Assembly: GCA_907165065.1 (NCBI GenBank)
Contig: OU015529.1
Coordinates: 12,654,554 to 12,718,553, forward strand
Source of the DNA: Caprimulgus europaeus
Lineage: Eukaryota > Chordata > Aves > Caprimulgiformes > Caprimulgidae
DNA length: 64,000 nt
Reading direction: 5' to 3'
Shown: positions 14,778-26,383 of the stretch, in pieces
How positions within the stretch are numbered: the stretch's first letter is position 1
How the letters are laid out: every line of letters starts with the position of its first letter
The notes under the pieces: model-generated
The model's database searches: none
What the model was told of the DNA's origin: nothing
The model's input: only the letters and a program-made list of their open reading frames with translations
Program-made: the position numbers and the translations under genes

Positions 14778-16964
14778 ATGGTTAGCATGTGTGTGTGGTG
14801 GGGTTCAGTGGCTTTTCAATGCTCTTTGCTTAGCCACTTACAAGCATGTGCTGTAAAAATTAATAAAGTCTCTCATAGTATTCTAAAACCTTCAAACAGG
14901 ACACTTGGTGCAAAAGAGCTACTGACATCTTGTCTATTTTGTGATAACTTCCACACATAGATGCGTGCTATTTTCTGGTTGCATGTAAAACAGGGAGGCA
15001 GCCATATTTCTAAGGTAAAATTTTTCCCCAAAACCTCTCCTCTTCCATTTGAGATTGTTTTGGACTTTCACTGAATAACGGTATTATTCTATATAACTGA
15101 AGAGGCAATCAGCAGGTTTTTGGAAGTGACTATTTCTGTCCCTGTCAGAAGCTTGGATAAGAGGGAGTTATATAGTGTTACTTTTATTTTTGGAAGTTGT
15201 TGATGATCTATACATTCACTTTTTCTGTCTAGTAAAAAGACCCCAGATGACTCCCACAGATAATAAAAAATAGAACTTTCATTGGCTGCTTTCTTTGTGG
15301 TCATTTTTGGTCTATAATGAACTTCTTCACTAATACAGAATGGACAAATGGATTCTTTTTTCCAGCCCCTAGCCAGCTTTTTATTTCAAACCACATTCAT
15401 CAAGATGCCAAATGCAATTCCCAACGATTCTTCTATTAGGAACACTTTACAATCCCAGCTTTCAAAAATATTGACAGGTAATAATTTTTCTGTCTTAGAA
15501 GATAGTCCTTTGCCGTCTAGTATTCTGCTGACAGGAGATTGTCTTATCGCTCTATGAGCACTAAATCTTTCATGTATGCAAACAAGATGAATTCACCATC
15601 TGAACCTTTCACCACATCATTTTTCTTACCTTTAAACAGCAAAGATTTGAGGCAAATGGTAGTATCTTACCAGTTATGGACCTCCTATGGGTTCTTGGGG
15701 GAAATTATGCTAGAGTTTCCACTGTCTAGATTTGGACCAAGTTTGAATCTGAATTACACTGTCTAGTAATCATTAGTATGGTTTTATTTGGGAGAAAACT
15801 GGAATAAGTTACCCTCTATATCAACAAAGTGCAGACTGATTTAATGAATTTGACTTATGTGTCTTTGTATTAATAAGAACCTTTTTATTTTTAAGTCACT
15901 GAGTTATAGTTGCAAAATAACTTGTTCACAGACCTTTTCCTTGCATTAAAGTTGTAATTTCTACTTTTTTTCTGAGACCATTCCAAACCAAGTCATCATT
16001 CAAAGGCAATTTTTTTTTTTCCTTCAGTGTTGTAAGTGTAATTTTATCACTAAAGTCTTTTATTTCCCTGTGAAATTACTGCACTTTCTGAGTTAACAAG
16101 AACTTCTGGCAATAACAGTGCCTTGATTGAATTATTAATGTATTATTTTAATGGTATCTTAATGAAATTGCTCAGCACCTAACCTTGTCTTTCAGTTGGC
16201 ATTAGAGACAGCTTCAAAACTGTCAGCTCTAGCTCATTTCACTTTTTCATTCAGATGATAATACTGTTAGCCAATCTATTTAAAGCAGAGACTTAGGCCA
16301 AATTTTGGTGGCATTACTCATGAACACAGTTCTACAGCAGTTGATATTAGCCCATGAGTAAAGCATGTTAAACTTTGCAAAAGCTTCAGTTTCCTCTTTC
16401 TCTGTTATTATCCAAATAAATGCTTGAGGTATTTTATTTTGGTAATTTTGTCCCTAATTTATTTGCTCTCGTAACCACTTGCTGCTTCTGGCAACTTAGT
16501 CCTGTAAAAGGACTTGGTCTAATTTGTGGTACAGTATTGTTGCATTTATTCCAGAATGTTATGGCCAACAGCCATAACAGCAGTTCCTTCCTTTGTCTTG
16601 TTTAATTTTATTTCTTGTTCTAAGTTTTGAAAAAGCCTAAGCAATGAGCCAGTTCAATTAGTTAAAAGCAGGGTGTGTTGCTTTGAAATGCATATGTGCA
16701 TTGTCAAATCTGGAGCATCAGGTTCTCTACACAATTTTAATGTGTTGTAAATGGCAATCCAAATGCAGAAGTGATATGTAAAGTGGCAGAAATTACACCT
16801 CATTATGCTGGGACTCCATACTGCTGATGCTCTTGCAATCAGTTACCCTGTAAAAACACAAACCCTGCATCCCTCTAAAATGATGTAACTATCATGCAGA
16901 GAAGCTGGAAAAAATTTGAATGTTTAGAGGATTTAAGTAGGGAATTGTGACTCCAGTTCCTCTG

Positions 16965-17085
16965 GGCTAGCCCTCGGTTAGCAGCCAACACAGCCGTTCA
17001 CCCACTCCCCGCAACTCGCATGGGAAGGAGAGGGGGCTGGGGGCAAGGGTAAGGAGACTCGTAGGTTGACATAAGAACAGGACAT
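16965..17085 (+). repeat. Truncated fragment of an ERVL-like LTR
   Basis: The stretch carries the 'GGTTAGCAGCCAACACAGCC', 'GTTCACCCACTCCCC', 'GGAGAGGGGGCTGGG' and 'GACTCGTAGGTTGACATAAG' blocks. These correspond to the beginning of the same general LTR family as the element at 19824-20451, here in the opposite orientation. Only about 120 bp remain, with no identifiable right end. Confidence 0.7.
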
Positions 17086-18555
17086 TTCTTCCTTGACAAT
17101 TTCCTCATTTTCTGTACTTAAGTCTTATGTTTTCCTGTGAGAAAAGTTACTTGTCCCGTGTGGGTCACCAGAGTTGAGTCTATATATGAAGCATGTAATA
17201 AGTGAGGAAGATGAAAGTTCTTTCAGTAGATTTGGCTCAATTTACATTTCATCTCTATTTCTAGTCAGGTGATATAACTCAGATCTGTTGATATGTCAGA
17301 AGTGAATGAAAGAACATGTGAATCTATGAAATATATTTGTATTTTTTTTCATACTGTTCTATTTCACTGACACAGTCCTTTTTCCTACAAAATGCAAAGG
17401 AAAGGTTGGTCCAAGTGGCGATATATGAGGGGCTAAAATAAAAGGATGAGAGCAGTACTGGACTTTTTTTGACTAAGCCACTGAATTCAGCATTCAGGGC
17501 AGTTGTATAAGGATCACATTTCCATCTGTAGAAACAAAATCCGAATCCTTTTGCAAAACGTTCCTGGGTTTCTTTGTAAGGATGCCAAAAAAACACCTAA
17601 TTGTCAAAGCCAATCTACCACCAGAGTTAGCATCAAAAAAGGAATGACAAAAGCATGAACTTAAGATCTATAAATTATGTTTTGAGTTCATTTGTCACTT
17701 CTAGGAAAAGCAAATGAAGTTTCTCTCTTTTGAGGGGATAGGTAATTAATGGATACCTTATATTTGCTTTCAAAAGCCCGTGTTGACTTTATTGACTTTT
17801 TTTACAGAGGAAAAACCCAATCCATCTGAAGCATCAGGAAGTGTAGTGTGTGCTTGCTGTGCCTGATGTGAGTAAGCAGATTCTGATCGTTGCTGAGTGC
17901 TGCTGATCTGAACAGAGGGCAATTACTTTTGCTGGGAGAGAAGTAGAGTGTTGGCTTATCCTCACTCTTCATTTTTGTTTAAAGTAACACAACAATAAAC
18001 CACACCAGAAGCACTCTAAAGTTGGTCTCCCTTTACTAAGGGCTTGAAATGAGAGGCAGGTGTGTATGTCCCTTTTTACTCCTGTGTTAGTAGCTTTATT
18101 TTATAAGGATGGAATCATTTTTATTATGATAAAAATGATGGATCCAATTCTTCACGTAAGAAGCTGCTAGATTGGCCCACCTGAGATGATAATGTTATTA
18201 TTTATAGTTTTCATTCAGTCTCCAGTGCTATATGTAAGAACAGCCATGCTAAATCAGACTCAATCTTAAACAAGCCCACCCTCTATTGAGAGGGAAATGT
18301 CAGATCAGGGCAAGTATATAATGATATATTCCTAGATGTTTTCCCAGAATTCATCAATCTGTGCTTCAGATTCCTGAACCAACAGTGATATTTTTGAATT
18401 GAGAGATATTTTTTTTTTTTTCCTCCAGGAATGTTACTGTTCATTTTTTCTATTCATATAAACCTTTGACATCTACAAAAAACTACAGCAAAGAATTCCA
18501 TGGTTTAACCAGATAAAAGTTCATGTCCTCACCTGTGTTTTATATCTTACTCTTC

Positions 18556-19532
18556 TGTGGTGGTTTGGCCTACAGTGGGACCATGTTGTCCTGCACTCAC
18601 TCCCCACACCCAGTGAGATGGGAATCATAACATAGGGGGCACAGGTTAGGATGAGGGTAGGGTCACCTCACCCACTAGCCATGGTCACAGCCAAAACAGA
18701 CTCAATTTGGGGAAGAAAAATCAATTTAATTCGTTGCCATTCATCTGAATAGTGCAGTGAGACATAACAACCACATCTTACACCACCTTCCCCCACCCCT
18801 CCCTTCTTCCCAGGCTCAGATAATTTTGCTCCCAGTTTATCTTCCTCGCCCCAGCAGCACAGGGGGCAGGGAATGGGGGTTCAGTCAGTTCACCTCTGCT
18901 GCTCTTCCTGTCATGAAATCCCAGGGACAAAGTGTTTCAACACAAGCTTTCAGTTTAGTCACGGACCTCTTCGTACTCATCTTCCAGCTCCGGCAAGGTT
19001 CTGTCCACGGGCTGCAGACAGGCCCCCAGTCCAGTGCACCTCCTACCCCCTCCACCCCGCACTCTGGGGGTCCACCCCTGCTCTGGCATTGAGCGACTCT
19101 CAAGATCTCAATTCAGTCACACTTGCCCTCAGGTTCAGCTTCTATGCTGCAGTGTGAAGACCTCCATGACCTACACATGGGTATCTGCTCCACCGTTGAA
19201 CTTCCATGGACTGCAGAGACCTCCTTTGCCTTCTCTTACTCCATGCAGTTGAACTGGGTTTCTGAGGTTCTCTGTCCTCCCCTCTTCACCCTGGCAACAA
19301 ACCTCTCTTTTTTTAGGCTGATGGTTGTCTTTTGTTCAGGTCAATGGGCTCTCCTTCAAGTTCTCTCTACCTTCTTATTTTCAAAATAGACAAATGTGGA
19401 TTCACAGAGGTGTTTCTCTACTGTTAATGGACTCATCCTGGGCTGGAGGTTCTCAGCCTTGGAGCGAGGGGAGCTCTCACAAGGTGGCCCCTTCCCCCAC
19501 TACCAAAAAATGCCCATTCCCAACCCAACCTG
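18556..19532 (+). mobile_element. Solo LTR of an avian endogenous retrovirus (nested insertion 1)
   Basis: This 977-bp segment starts TGTGGTGGTTTGGCC and interrupts the ancient LINE. It is far more GC-rich than its flanks. Phrases typical of a familiar avian LTR family are present: 'CACCTTCCCCCACCCCTCCC', 'CTTCCAGCTCCGGCAAGGTT', 'GGGCTGCAGACAGGCCCCCA', 'GGGTATCTGCTCCACCGTTG' and a final CTACCAAAAAATGCC block. The right terminus reads ...CCTG rather than CA, probably by mutation. Flanking TCTTC (18551-18555) and TCTTG (19533-19537) could be a 5-bp target duplication with one mismatch. No gag, pol or env sequence lies beside it, so it is a recombined solo LTR. Short open frames inside it are not genes. 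The orientation is assigned from terminal similarity and is uncertain. Confidence 0.8.
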
Positions 19533-19823
19533 TCTTGATAATTTCATTTGATGCTCATGAGTTTTGTATTACGACACAGTGAATAATTATTCTTTAAGCA
19601 TTTTCAGGCCATTCATAGTTATGTAGACCTTGGCCAAATTGGGTTTCACTTATATCTTTTAGAAGTTGAATAGTTTGTTTAATTGTTTATTGTATGAAAA
19701 TGTTTCATAGTTTTCTTCCATCACCCTTATAGCTATCCCATGTTTTCTACTATAGAAGTTTGGGGTTTTTTTTAATATGGAGGATGAGAATAGCGCCTGG
19801 TGTTAAAGATGTGGGAACACTTT

Positions 19824-20451
19824 TGTACTGGTTTTCAGCTGGGACAGAGATAGGTTTCTTATTAGTATCTGGAATAGTGCTGTGTTTTGGTTTCAACATG
19901 TTTGTTGTGGGAGATGCTGATAACATACCAGTATTTTCATTTTTGTCACTGGAGGTGAAGGACTTTGTATTTAGTTAGTCTACAAGTGCAAGATCTAGAG
20001 GAGGCGAGGAATGTTTAAATTAATAAGCTAAATTGGCATTTGGCTCTGCCAGTGGGATATTCCATAGCATATCACGTCATGTTCAGTATATTAGTGAGGG
20101 GCTCTTTCTCTCTCTGACTTTCGCTTGGGCTCTTGCTGTTATGGGATTGCAGTTTCGGTTCAAGATTGTTGGTCCTCCAGGTTCATTATCTGGGAATGGG
20201 CCGGGCTTGGTCAGCAGGTGGTGAGCAATTGCACTGTGAATCACACATTGACATATTGTATTCCTATACTCATTATAATTTAAATATCAGTATTATTTTA
20301 AGTTTTATTTAATTTCAGTTATTAAATTGCTCTTATCTCAACCCACGAGTCTTCTTACCCTTGCTCCCAGTTCTCTGTCCTGTCCCCTGAGGTTGGGAGA
20401 GGGAGTAAGCAAATGGCTGTGTTTGGTTGCTACCCAAGTGAAACTACCACA
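19824..20451 (-). mobile_element. Solo LTR of an ERVL-like avian endogenous retrovirus (nested insertion 2)
   Basis: This 628-bp segment has TG...CA termini and is flanked by the perfect 5-bp duplication ACTTT (19819-19823 and 20452-20456). Read on the minus strand it starts TGTGGTAGTTTCACTTGGG and continues with 'CTCGTGGGTTGAGATAAGAG', a familiar avian ERVL-type LTR block. It also carries 'ATTGCTCACCACCTGCTGAC' and, further on, ATGACGTGATATGC and 'CACAGCACTATTCCAG', and ends in AAAACCAGTACA. The LINE sequence on either side is collinear across the insertion. No internal retroviral genes are present. Confidence 0.9.
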
Positions 20452-21194
20452 ACTTTGCAGCGGCCTAATAACATTGTCTGTTATACAGTTTAATTCTTTC
20501 CTAATAATTCCTACTGCTATAACTGAGATTTTTTGATAGGATCTGATGACTGAGCTTCTATTTTCACAGACATCTTCACTGAGACCCCCAGACTCCTTTC
20601 TTGAAAGGAAATATCTACTCAGAGCCTTTTGTTCTGTCTGTTATGCTGGGATTGTTTTTCTCCATCTGTACTTTTTTTTTTTTTCATATGTCACCACTGA
20701 ATTTCACCTGTTATTTTACTGCTTAGGTACTCAGTATTGCAAAATCCTTTTATAGATCATTATAGCTGGCTTTTGTTTTCATCATTAAGCATACCTTACT
20801 GCCATCAGCAAACTTTGTCTTCTGTCTTTCCTTCTTTTTTTTCCAAATTCTTAATGAATAAATTGAACAGTACAAAGCATTGGGGGGAAAATTCCAAATG
20901 AATACTTCTCTCCATCAAGGAAACAGAAAAAATTTTCCCTAACCTTTGATGCTGATTTTCTAACCATAAATTAATCTATGGAAAAGCATTTTATCACATG
21001 ACAATTTCAGATCCTTTGGCAAGGGAGCCCCTTAAAAATCCTATTAGACTTCATCAACTAGATTGTCTTTCTCTGCAGGCTCTAAGAATCCAGGCAGACT
21101 TAAGATGTGATTTTCACATGCAAAATCACACTTGTTGATTCCTCATTGGAATAATTTGTCGAGAAGCCAGTGTCAGCTAGGAAAGCAGTGATAA

Positions 21195-21290
21195 GTTGTA
21201 CTAAGCACTGTAGAAACAGAGCAAGAAAATCACTACTTTAAGGAGCTCACATTTAAGGAAATCCAACATAATCAAGTCAGAAATAATAAA
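21195..21290. repeat. Possible ancient amniote interspersed repeat
   Basis: The phrases 'ACTAAGCACTGTAGAAACA' and 'AAGGAGCTCACATTTAAGG' resemble the 'agcactgt...gagctcacaatctaa' segment of old amniote retroposons. The similarity is by eye only and the family name is not certain. Confidence 0.4.
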
Positions 21291-22604
21291 AATAGTTTAT
21301 TTCTAATATCTTCTCTTAGATATGCTTCGATATTAAAGTTTGACTTCTAAAGTTAGATTCATTTTGTTATTGTTACTCTTTATATTTTTCATGCTTTTCC
21401 TGTTCAGCATGTCTGTGTCCACTTTTATTTTCTGTATATATGCAACTGCATCAAGTCAATGGGTAATAGACTACTTCAAAGCAGAAATTGGCTTCATTTA
21501 TTTCAAAGAAAATTCTACAATGTGTTTACTCTGTATTTCATATGCTGCAACAACAAAAACATTAAAGACGGTTGTACTTTCCCTCCTTTCTCATTTATGT
21601 TCTGGGCAACCTAAGCAATAAAGCTAAGCTAATGTGACTGCAACTACATTAGCATGTAGTACAGCTCAGAGGAATTTGGCTTGTCGAATTAATTAGTTGA
21701 TGTTGAGATGACATCTACCTGCAGTATGGCTATTTTGGAGGCGGAGTAGTGCAACCTGACTCTGAGTTAAATTTACAGTAGTGGTTGGAGCATGTTAGAT
21801 GCACTCTAATATAAATGTATATTCTGGTTTAGTTTCCTTGAAACGGTTCCTGTTCTCTGAGATCACTGTGGTATGAGCCAGAACATAGTATGTAAGTATT
21901 TGCTATAGAGATTTCCTCCCAAAATTTGGGGAATTCTTTTCAGAAGCACACTCCTGGTCTGATTGGAATGCTTCATGTAGATACACAGAGCATTTCCCTC
22001 TCATTTTCACAGATTTTTCATACAGGTATCATTTTTTGCTTCTTTTCTAATAAATGCTATCTTTTGGGCTTGTAACTCTGATTTTTTATGTGCAGATATG
22101 TTGTAATTAAATTTGCTTTTCTTATCGTGTAAGAAACATGGTACTCTGACAGTGATGTGAGCGGTGATTTCTTAGTCAGCTCTGACTTATTTTATTTTAT
22201 GGCATCTGTACAATGTTACAGGCAATGCAGGATCCAACAGCGGAGCAGACTGCTGTCCCAGCACTGAAAGTTGGTTTCATAGTTAACAATCTGATTAGTG
22301 GCTAGAGAGTCATCCATCAACTCCCTCCCCTGTCTCTGATTCTTTGTATGCCCTTGCATAAATCTGCAGCAGTTCTGCACAGCTCAAACACATCAAAATT
22401 ACTATTGCTATTGGTATGTGTAGCAAAACCAATGTGTCCCGAAACCTTCATATGTACAGAATGACTGATTATCACAATGCAACAGCTAAGGCTTCTGGAA
22501 AGTACAGATACCTGAAAACACAGTAGTAGTAGCCCAGGGTGGTAGTTAGCAGATTAAAGCCAAAGGCAGCAGTGGTGACAAGTCTGTTTAGGCACTCAAC
22601 TTTT

Positions 22605-22765
22605 ATTGATTGAGTGAGGAATTAGGTGCTTCAGTGCCTCAGCAGTTTGTCCCTCAATTTGCTTTCTAAGAAATAGAGATAAGAGCACTTTCACACTTCA
22701 GAGGAGTGGCCTGATAGAAAATGTGTTAAGGCTGTGATGTGCTTGGATGTGACAGTGATGAGGTC
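22605..22765 (+). repeat. MIR-like ancient SINE fragment
   Basis: 'GTGCCTCAGCAGTTTGTCCC' followed by AAATAGAGATAAGAGCAC and a later TGTGATGTGCTTGGATG follows the 'gcctcagtttccctatctgtaaaatggggataat...gtgctttgaga' pattern of MIR/L2-class elements in sense orientation. It is strongly diverged. Confidence 0.5.
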
Positions 22766-24822
22766 AGATGAGTTCCTTGTGCAGGTGGAGGGAAATATGT
22801 GAGACTAGAGTGGATCTTGATTAACAACTTGCCTTAGAGCCACAATCCAAAGTCAATTACAAGACTCTTATTAACTTCAGGGAGCTTGGATCAAGCCCAT
22901 TGATTTGTCCTTATTTCTGCTCCAGTTGCTATAGTCCAAATTAATGCTGTGTTGTGATATTTTCAAATACCAACGTAAACAAAATCCACTTGAGAAGGAA
23001 AATAAGAAAACCGTAATGCCTGAATCGTAGTACTGAATTGATAAATGCTAACCATAGGAACAGTGTCCCAGAAATTAGTCTGGTAAGAAAAAAAGAATCA
23101 ACTGAAAGACATCAAAATTATTTTTTTGGCTTCAGAAGTTGGCTGCTTAGTGACAGTAGACAATCTATATGTTTACATTTTGATTATTAATGGGGGTTTT
23201 TTGTGTCTTCTATCATGCAATCTTCAGTTTAGAAGTCATGACAGTGGTATACTTGGTGTATTGGAAAGTGTTAAATGAAAATAAGAATGTTTAATTCTAA
23301 TAATGCATGTTTTCATCACAAGATTTCAGAAGTAAATCAAAAAGAGACTGTAAATACAAAAGGAGACTGTCTTTCTGCTACGATGGAAAAATTGCCCTAT
23401 TTTAAGTTAGAAGTACAGTATGATAATGTAACTGGTCTAAGATCTCTCAGGATGTTAAAGTTCTGCGATTTTAAAGTACCCCAACCCTCCAAGTCACAGT
23501 CAATTTGTTATGCTACCGAGAGGTTTTCTAGAGATAGATGAAAACCTCTAGAAGTTACCCAAATTTCCTGTATAGATTATATGTGTATTTATACCTTCAC
23601 ATACAAATAGTTCTTTAGCACCTGGTGCCTACCAAGACTCACGGTATCCTATAATTTATAGGTAGTGAGTTAAGTTATATCTAACCCTGCCTGCCTAAAT
23701 GAAAGAGATTGAGTGTGTGGTTATTGCAGTGCCCAAACCCAGATAGGAATTTGCTCTGAGAAATGCTAGATGTGGATCCTTTCATTTCAGGCTTGTCTGA
23801 GAACAGATTAGTGTTTGCCATTTGCAAAGCAACAGCAGCATCAGGAATAATAATAATAAAAAGCTAAGAATTCAAGGCTTTAATATCTTCCCAGGCAAAT
23901 ATTCTTCAGAACTTTTAAAGTTTCTCATTCATGGTTTCTCATTCCCATTCCTTGGGGGTATTACTTTGTTGCTTGCTGAAATACTCTGGAATGATGTCTT
24001 TCTACTGCTCAAACCTATATATTCTCTCATGCAGAGATGCATGAGACAAGTATCTCATTATTCTTTCTGATTCATCAGCAATGCAGACCAATTAATGCCA
24101 CAGTTAATGGGGAGAAGTAGCTACTACAACTGCAAGCCATATATCTTCTGTCACTCCTGAACTAACACTCTTGAACAGAGCTAGAAAGCAACTTTGCTAT
24201 AAGAAGATTATTTTCGATATGCTACAGAATCCATAATTCACTGCACCATAGAAACTGGAGATGGAAACAACCTAACACGTTATCAAATGCATTCTCCTGC
24301 CAAAGCAGGATTGCTTCTTGCAGACAACCAGGTTATAACATTTCAGGCAATGAAACTGCCATCTCTGAAAATTCTGCCAGAGTCTAACAAAGCTCACTAT
24401 TAGAGACCATTCTGTGTGTGTGTCTCTTTTTTTCTTAACACCTAACTTTTTGTCTGCCACTCCAATCATTCATGAAGACCCTAGCAACCCACTGTGGCTG
24501 TCTGGTAACCATAGTAAGTTTGCACTCTGGTGTTACAAATTTAAGGTTTTACTTTTTCTGATAACTTCAGCATAGCTTCATTTAGGTCTGTTTCAACTAG
24601 TGGTAAAGTCATTCTGCCTATTTGATCATAAATTATGTTTGTATGCAAAGCTGATATATAGTGTTTTCCTTACTGGAAGATTGGCTGTGCTTATGGTATA
24701 TTACATTGAAACATTTTGAAATAGGCGTATCTACTAAGCTTATTTAAAGTTCCAAGCTGCTTGTTTAATTTTTCATCTGACTCCTCTTCACCACTGTATT
24801 TTCATCTTTACCTTCCATATAG

Positions 24823-24981
24823 ATTATGTTACTGACTGATCCAGAACTTGAGAGCAGCTTATTAATCAGTTCTGATGAAGGGGCCACCTATCAAAAATAC
24901 CGTCTGAACTTCTACATCCACAGTTTGCTCTTCCACCCCAAGCAGGAAGATTGGATCTTAGCATACAGCCAAGACCAGAAG
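24823..24981 (+). CDS. SORCS1: SORCS1 internal coding exon (VPS10P beta-propeller, first of three visible)
   Basis: This exon encodes 53 residues of the VPS10P beta-propeller of a SorCS receptor, a type I membrane protein that sorts cargo between Golgi, endosomes and plasma membrane. It is preceded by a pyrimidine-rich tract ending in AG (24821-24822) and followed by GTAAGA. The frame is open throughout, starts in phase 0 with Ile-Met-Leu-Leu-Thr-Asp-Pro-Glu and ends in phase 0 with Gln-Asp-Gln-Lys. It contains a canonical Asp-box (S-S-D-E-G-A-T-Y), then the SorCS signature stretch LLFHPKQEDWILAYSQDQ. The Met at 24826 is internal, not a start codon. From remembered family sequences it fits SORCS1 better than SORCS2 or SORCS3; an Ile-His-Ser replaces the usual Ile-Gln-Ser. 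The family assignment is very secure, the paralogue slightly less so. Confidence 0.95.
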
Positions 24982-25106
24982 GTAAGAAACATTGGCAACG
25001 TTTTAGTTTGTTTGCTTAGGAGCAATCTAGGATTTCTCTGTCACTCTGGGTGACTACTGCAGAGCATTCAAGAGAGTCTTTGGGGTAGTACCAGGACAGT
25101 CTTCGG

Positions 25107-26021
25107 AAATACCAAACTGGTATTCAAAGTGGAAACTTGGAAATACCAAACTGGACTTCACATCCTGAAATTTTGATGTTTTTTAGTAAAACTGTAAAAC
25201 AGACCAAAATACCAAACTGGTAACAGCAAACCTCAATGTAAAGGGCAAAGTAAAGGACATGGGCACCTACTATGTTCTTGGGGCCTAGCCCTCTGTGATT
25301 GACCTGAAAGTCCGTATTTATTCATTAGTACTTTTGGCAATATCATGTGACAGACAGTGGACAAAGAGGACAGCTGAGATCCTTCACAATAGGAATAACA
25401 ACTTCTAATGAGGTTTTTATCCTCTGATTTAACAGTTCTCTTGCTCCATCCTAGCACCAGCTCCAAGAACAGTATAAGACACTCCTTGTTCCTATGTGGT
25501 TGGCATATTTTCAAGGAGCCTTTGATTTTCTAAGAGAAAAGTAGTGGTGAATTGATTTCCTTTGAAGTCCAGTTCCTTCAGTACAGCTAATCCATCAACT
25601 GAATAAATATGCTGTGAGATTTGCCTCTATTTTTTTTGCTGCCCATCTTGAGACAACAGAATGGGACTTGATTGTAAGAGACCTCATTGTTAGAACTTTC
25701 TGAAAATCATGCACATCAATACTTGCAAGTCAGTCATCTTCAGGACTTTGTAGAGCTCCATCCGTTTAGTCTACCAAAAAGCAGATTGAAGGGAAACTAT
25801 ATTGTTGTGCATAAATATCTCCATGGAGGATGACAAAACATATGAGTGAACATTTTGATCTAGCAATAAAACTTCTATACAAGTATTGATGGCTAGAAGT
25901 CAATGGCAGATAAACTCAACTGGGAAGTAACTAGTCATTGGAGCAAACTGCTCTGAAAAATAGCAGATTTCATGTCCTGACATTTTGATGTTTTTGAATA
26001 AAACTGAAAACCAGACCAAAA
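25107..26021 (+). repeat. Local duplicated-motif patch downstream of the first exon
   Basis: The 14-mer AAATACCAAACTGG occurs three times (25107-25120, 25141-25154, 25207-25220). Separately, a 52-bp segment at 25158-25209 is repeated at 25970-26021 in the same orientation with 7 mismatches by my count; both copies end CAGACCAAAA. The third 14-mer overlaps the end of the first 52-bp copy. I do not recognise a repeat family. Confidence 0.7.
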
Positions 26022-26359
26022 CAGTTTTCTGAGCTCCTAACAGGGGTAAAAGAGTGAAACATCCTGACATTTAATATATAAGCCTATACAGAAAATAATT
26101 TAGGGGTCTATTTTTGTTTTACATATGATGGATCTATGAGAATCTGAATCTCATATTGTTCAGGTTACACATTGATGTAAATATCAGCATAAAAGTTTCA
26201 ATTCTATTATGTTTTCCATCTGTGTATTTGAATTAATTGTACAAACATTAAACAAACAATTTTCCTTTAGCCTAAATTAGGCTTGTTGTTACTGTAAACC
26301 TAAGAAAATAAAGACATAAGGAAGCTAAATAAGTAACTAAGGTCATAAAATGATCTTTT

Positions 26360-26383
26360 GGGAATTTTTGGAATTTTTGGAAT
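26360..26383 (+). repeat. Short tandem repeat, GGAATTTTT units
   Basis: Two full 9-bp GGAATTTTT units and the start of a third (GGAATA) in tandem. Confidence 0.8.

Larger units (their letters stand above)
18236..21165 (-). mobile_element. Ancient antisense CR1/L3-type LINE interrupted by two LTR insertions
   Basis: Three collinear blocks (18236-18555, 19533-19823, 20452-21165) together follow an old amniote CR1-type LINE read in antisense. Markers on the + strand are AAGAACAGCCATGCTAAATC near 18240, AAGAATTCCATGGTTTAACC near 18490, GTGAATAATTATTCTTTAAG near 19580, AAGATGTGGGAACAC just before the second LTR and TTCTTAATGAATAAATTGAA near 20850. In the minus orientation the last encodes V-L-F-N-L-F-I, and sequence near 20810 encodes K-F-A-D, both matching reverse-transcriptase motifs of CR1 ORF2. 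Many stops and indels show it is a dead fossil. The span includes the two younger LTRs described separately. The boundaries are approximate and rest on my memory of the consensus. Confidence 0.82.
1..24822 (+). other. SORCS1: Intron of SORCS1 upstream of the first visible exon (at least 24.8 kb)
   Basis: No exon of SORCS1 or any other gene is recognisable here. The exon expected immediately upstream, coding for the stretch ending near Y-V-S-P-T-N-K-R-K in the family, was looked for by eye and not seen, so the intron probably runs past the left edge. SORCS1 is known for very long 5' introns, which fits. 1-7900 is AT-rich unique sequence with no repeat I can name. Recognised content elsewhere: CR1 tails at 8025-8082 and 11109-11212, T-tracts at 3445 and 14754, LTR material at 16965-17085, the nested LINE/LTR complex at 18236-21165, an old element at 21195-21290 and a MIR-like piece at 22605-22765. 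Between these I see nothing assignable. Confidence 0.8.

Noticed and set aside
15348-15766. Two adjacent + strand open frames that together look like a frameshifted gene
   Set aside because: Neither peptide shows a known domain, and the apparent continuity is not supported by splice sites or a poly-A signal.
18757-19582. Cluster of proline- and serine-rich open frames on both strands
   Set aside because: They lie inside a GC-rich solo LTR and are explained by its composition.
24826-25053. Reading the first exon as a complete 75-codon gene starting at ATG 24826
   Set aside because: The similarity ends exactly at the GTAAGA donor at 24982, and the upstream AG gives an in-frame internal exon. 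The residues after Q-D-Q-K are intron read-through.
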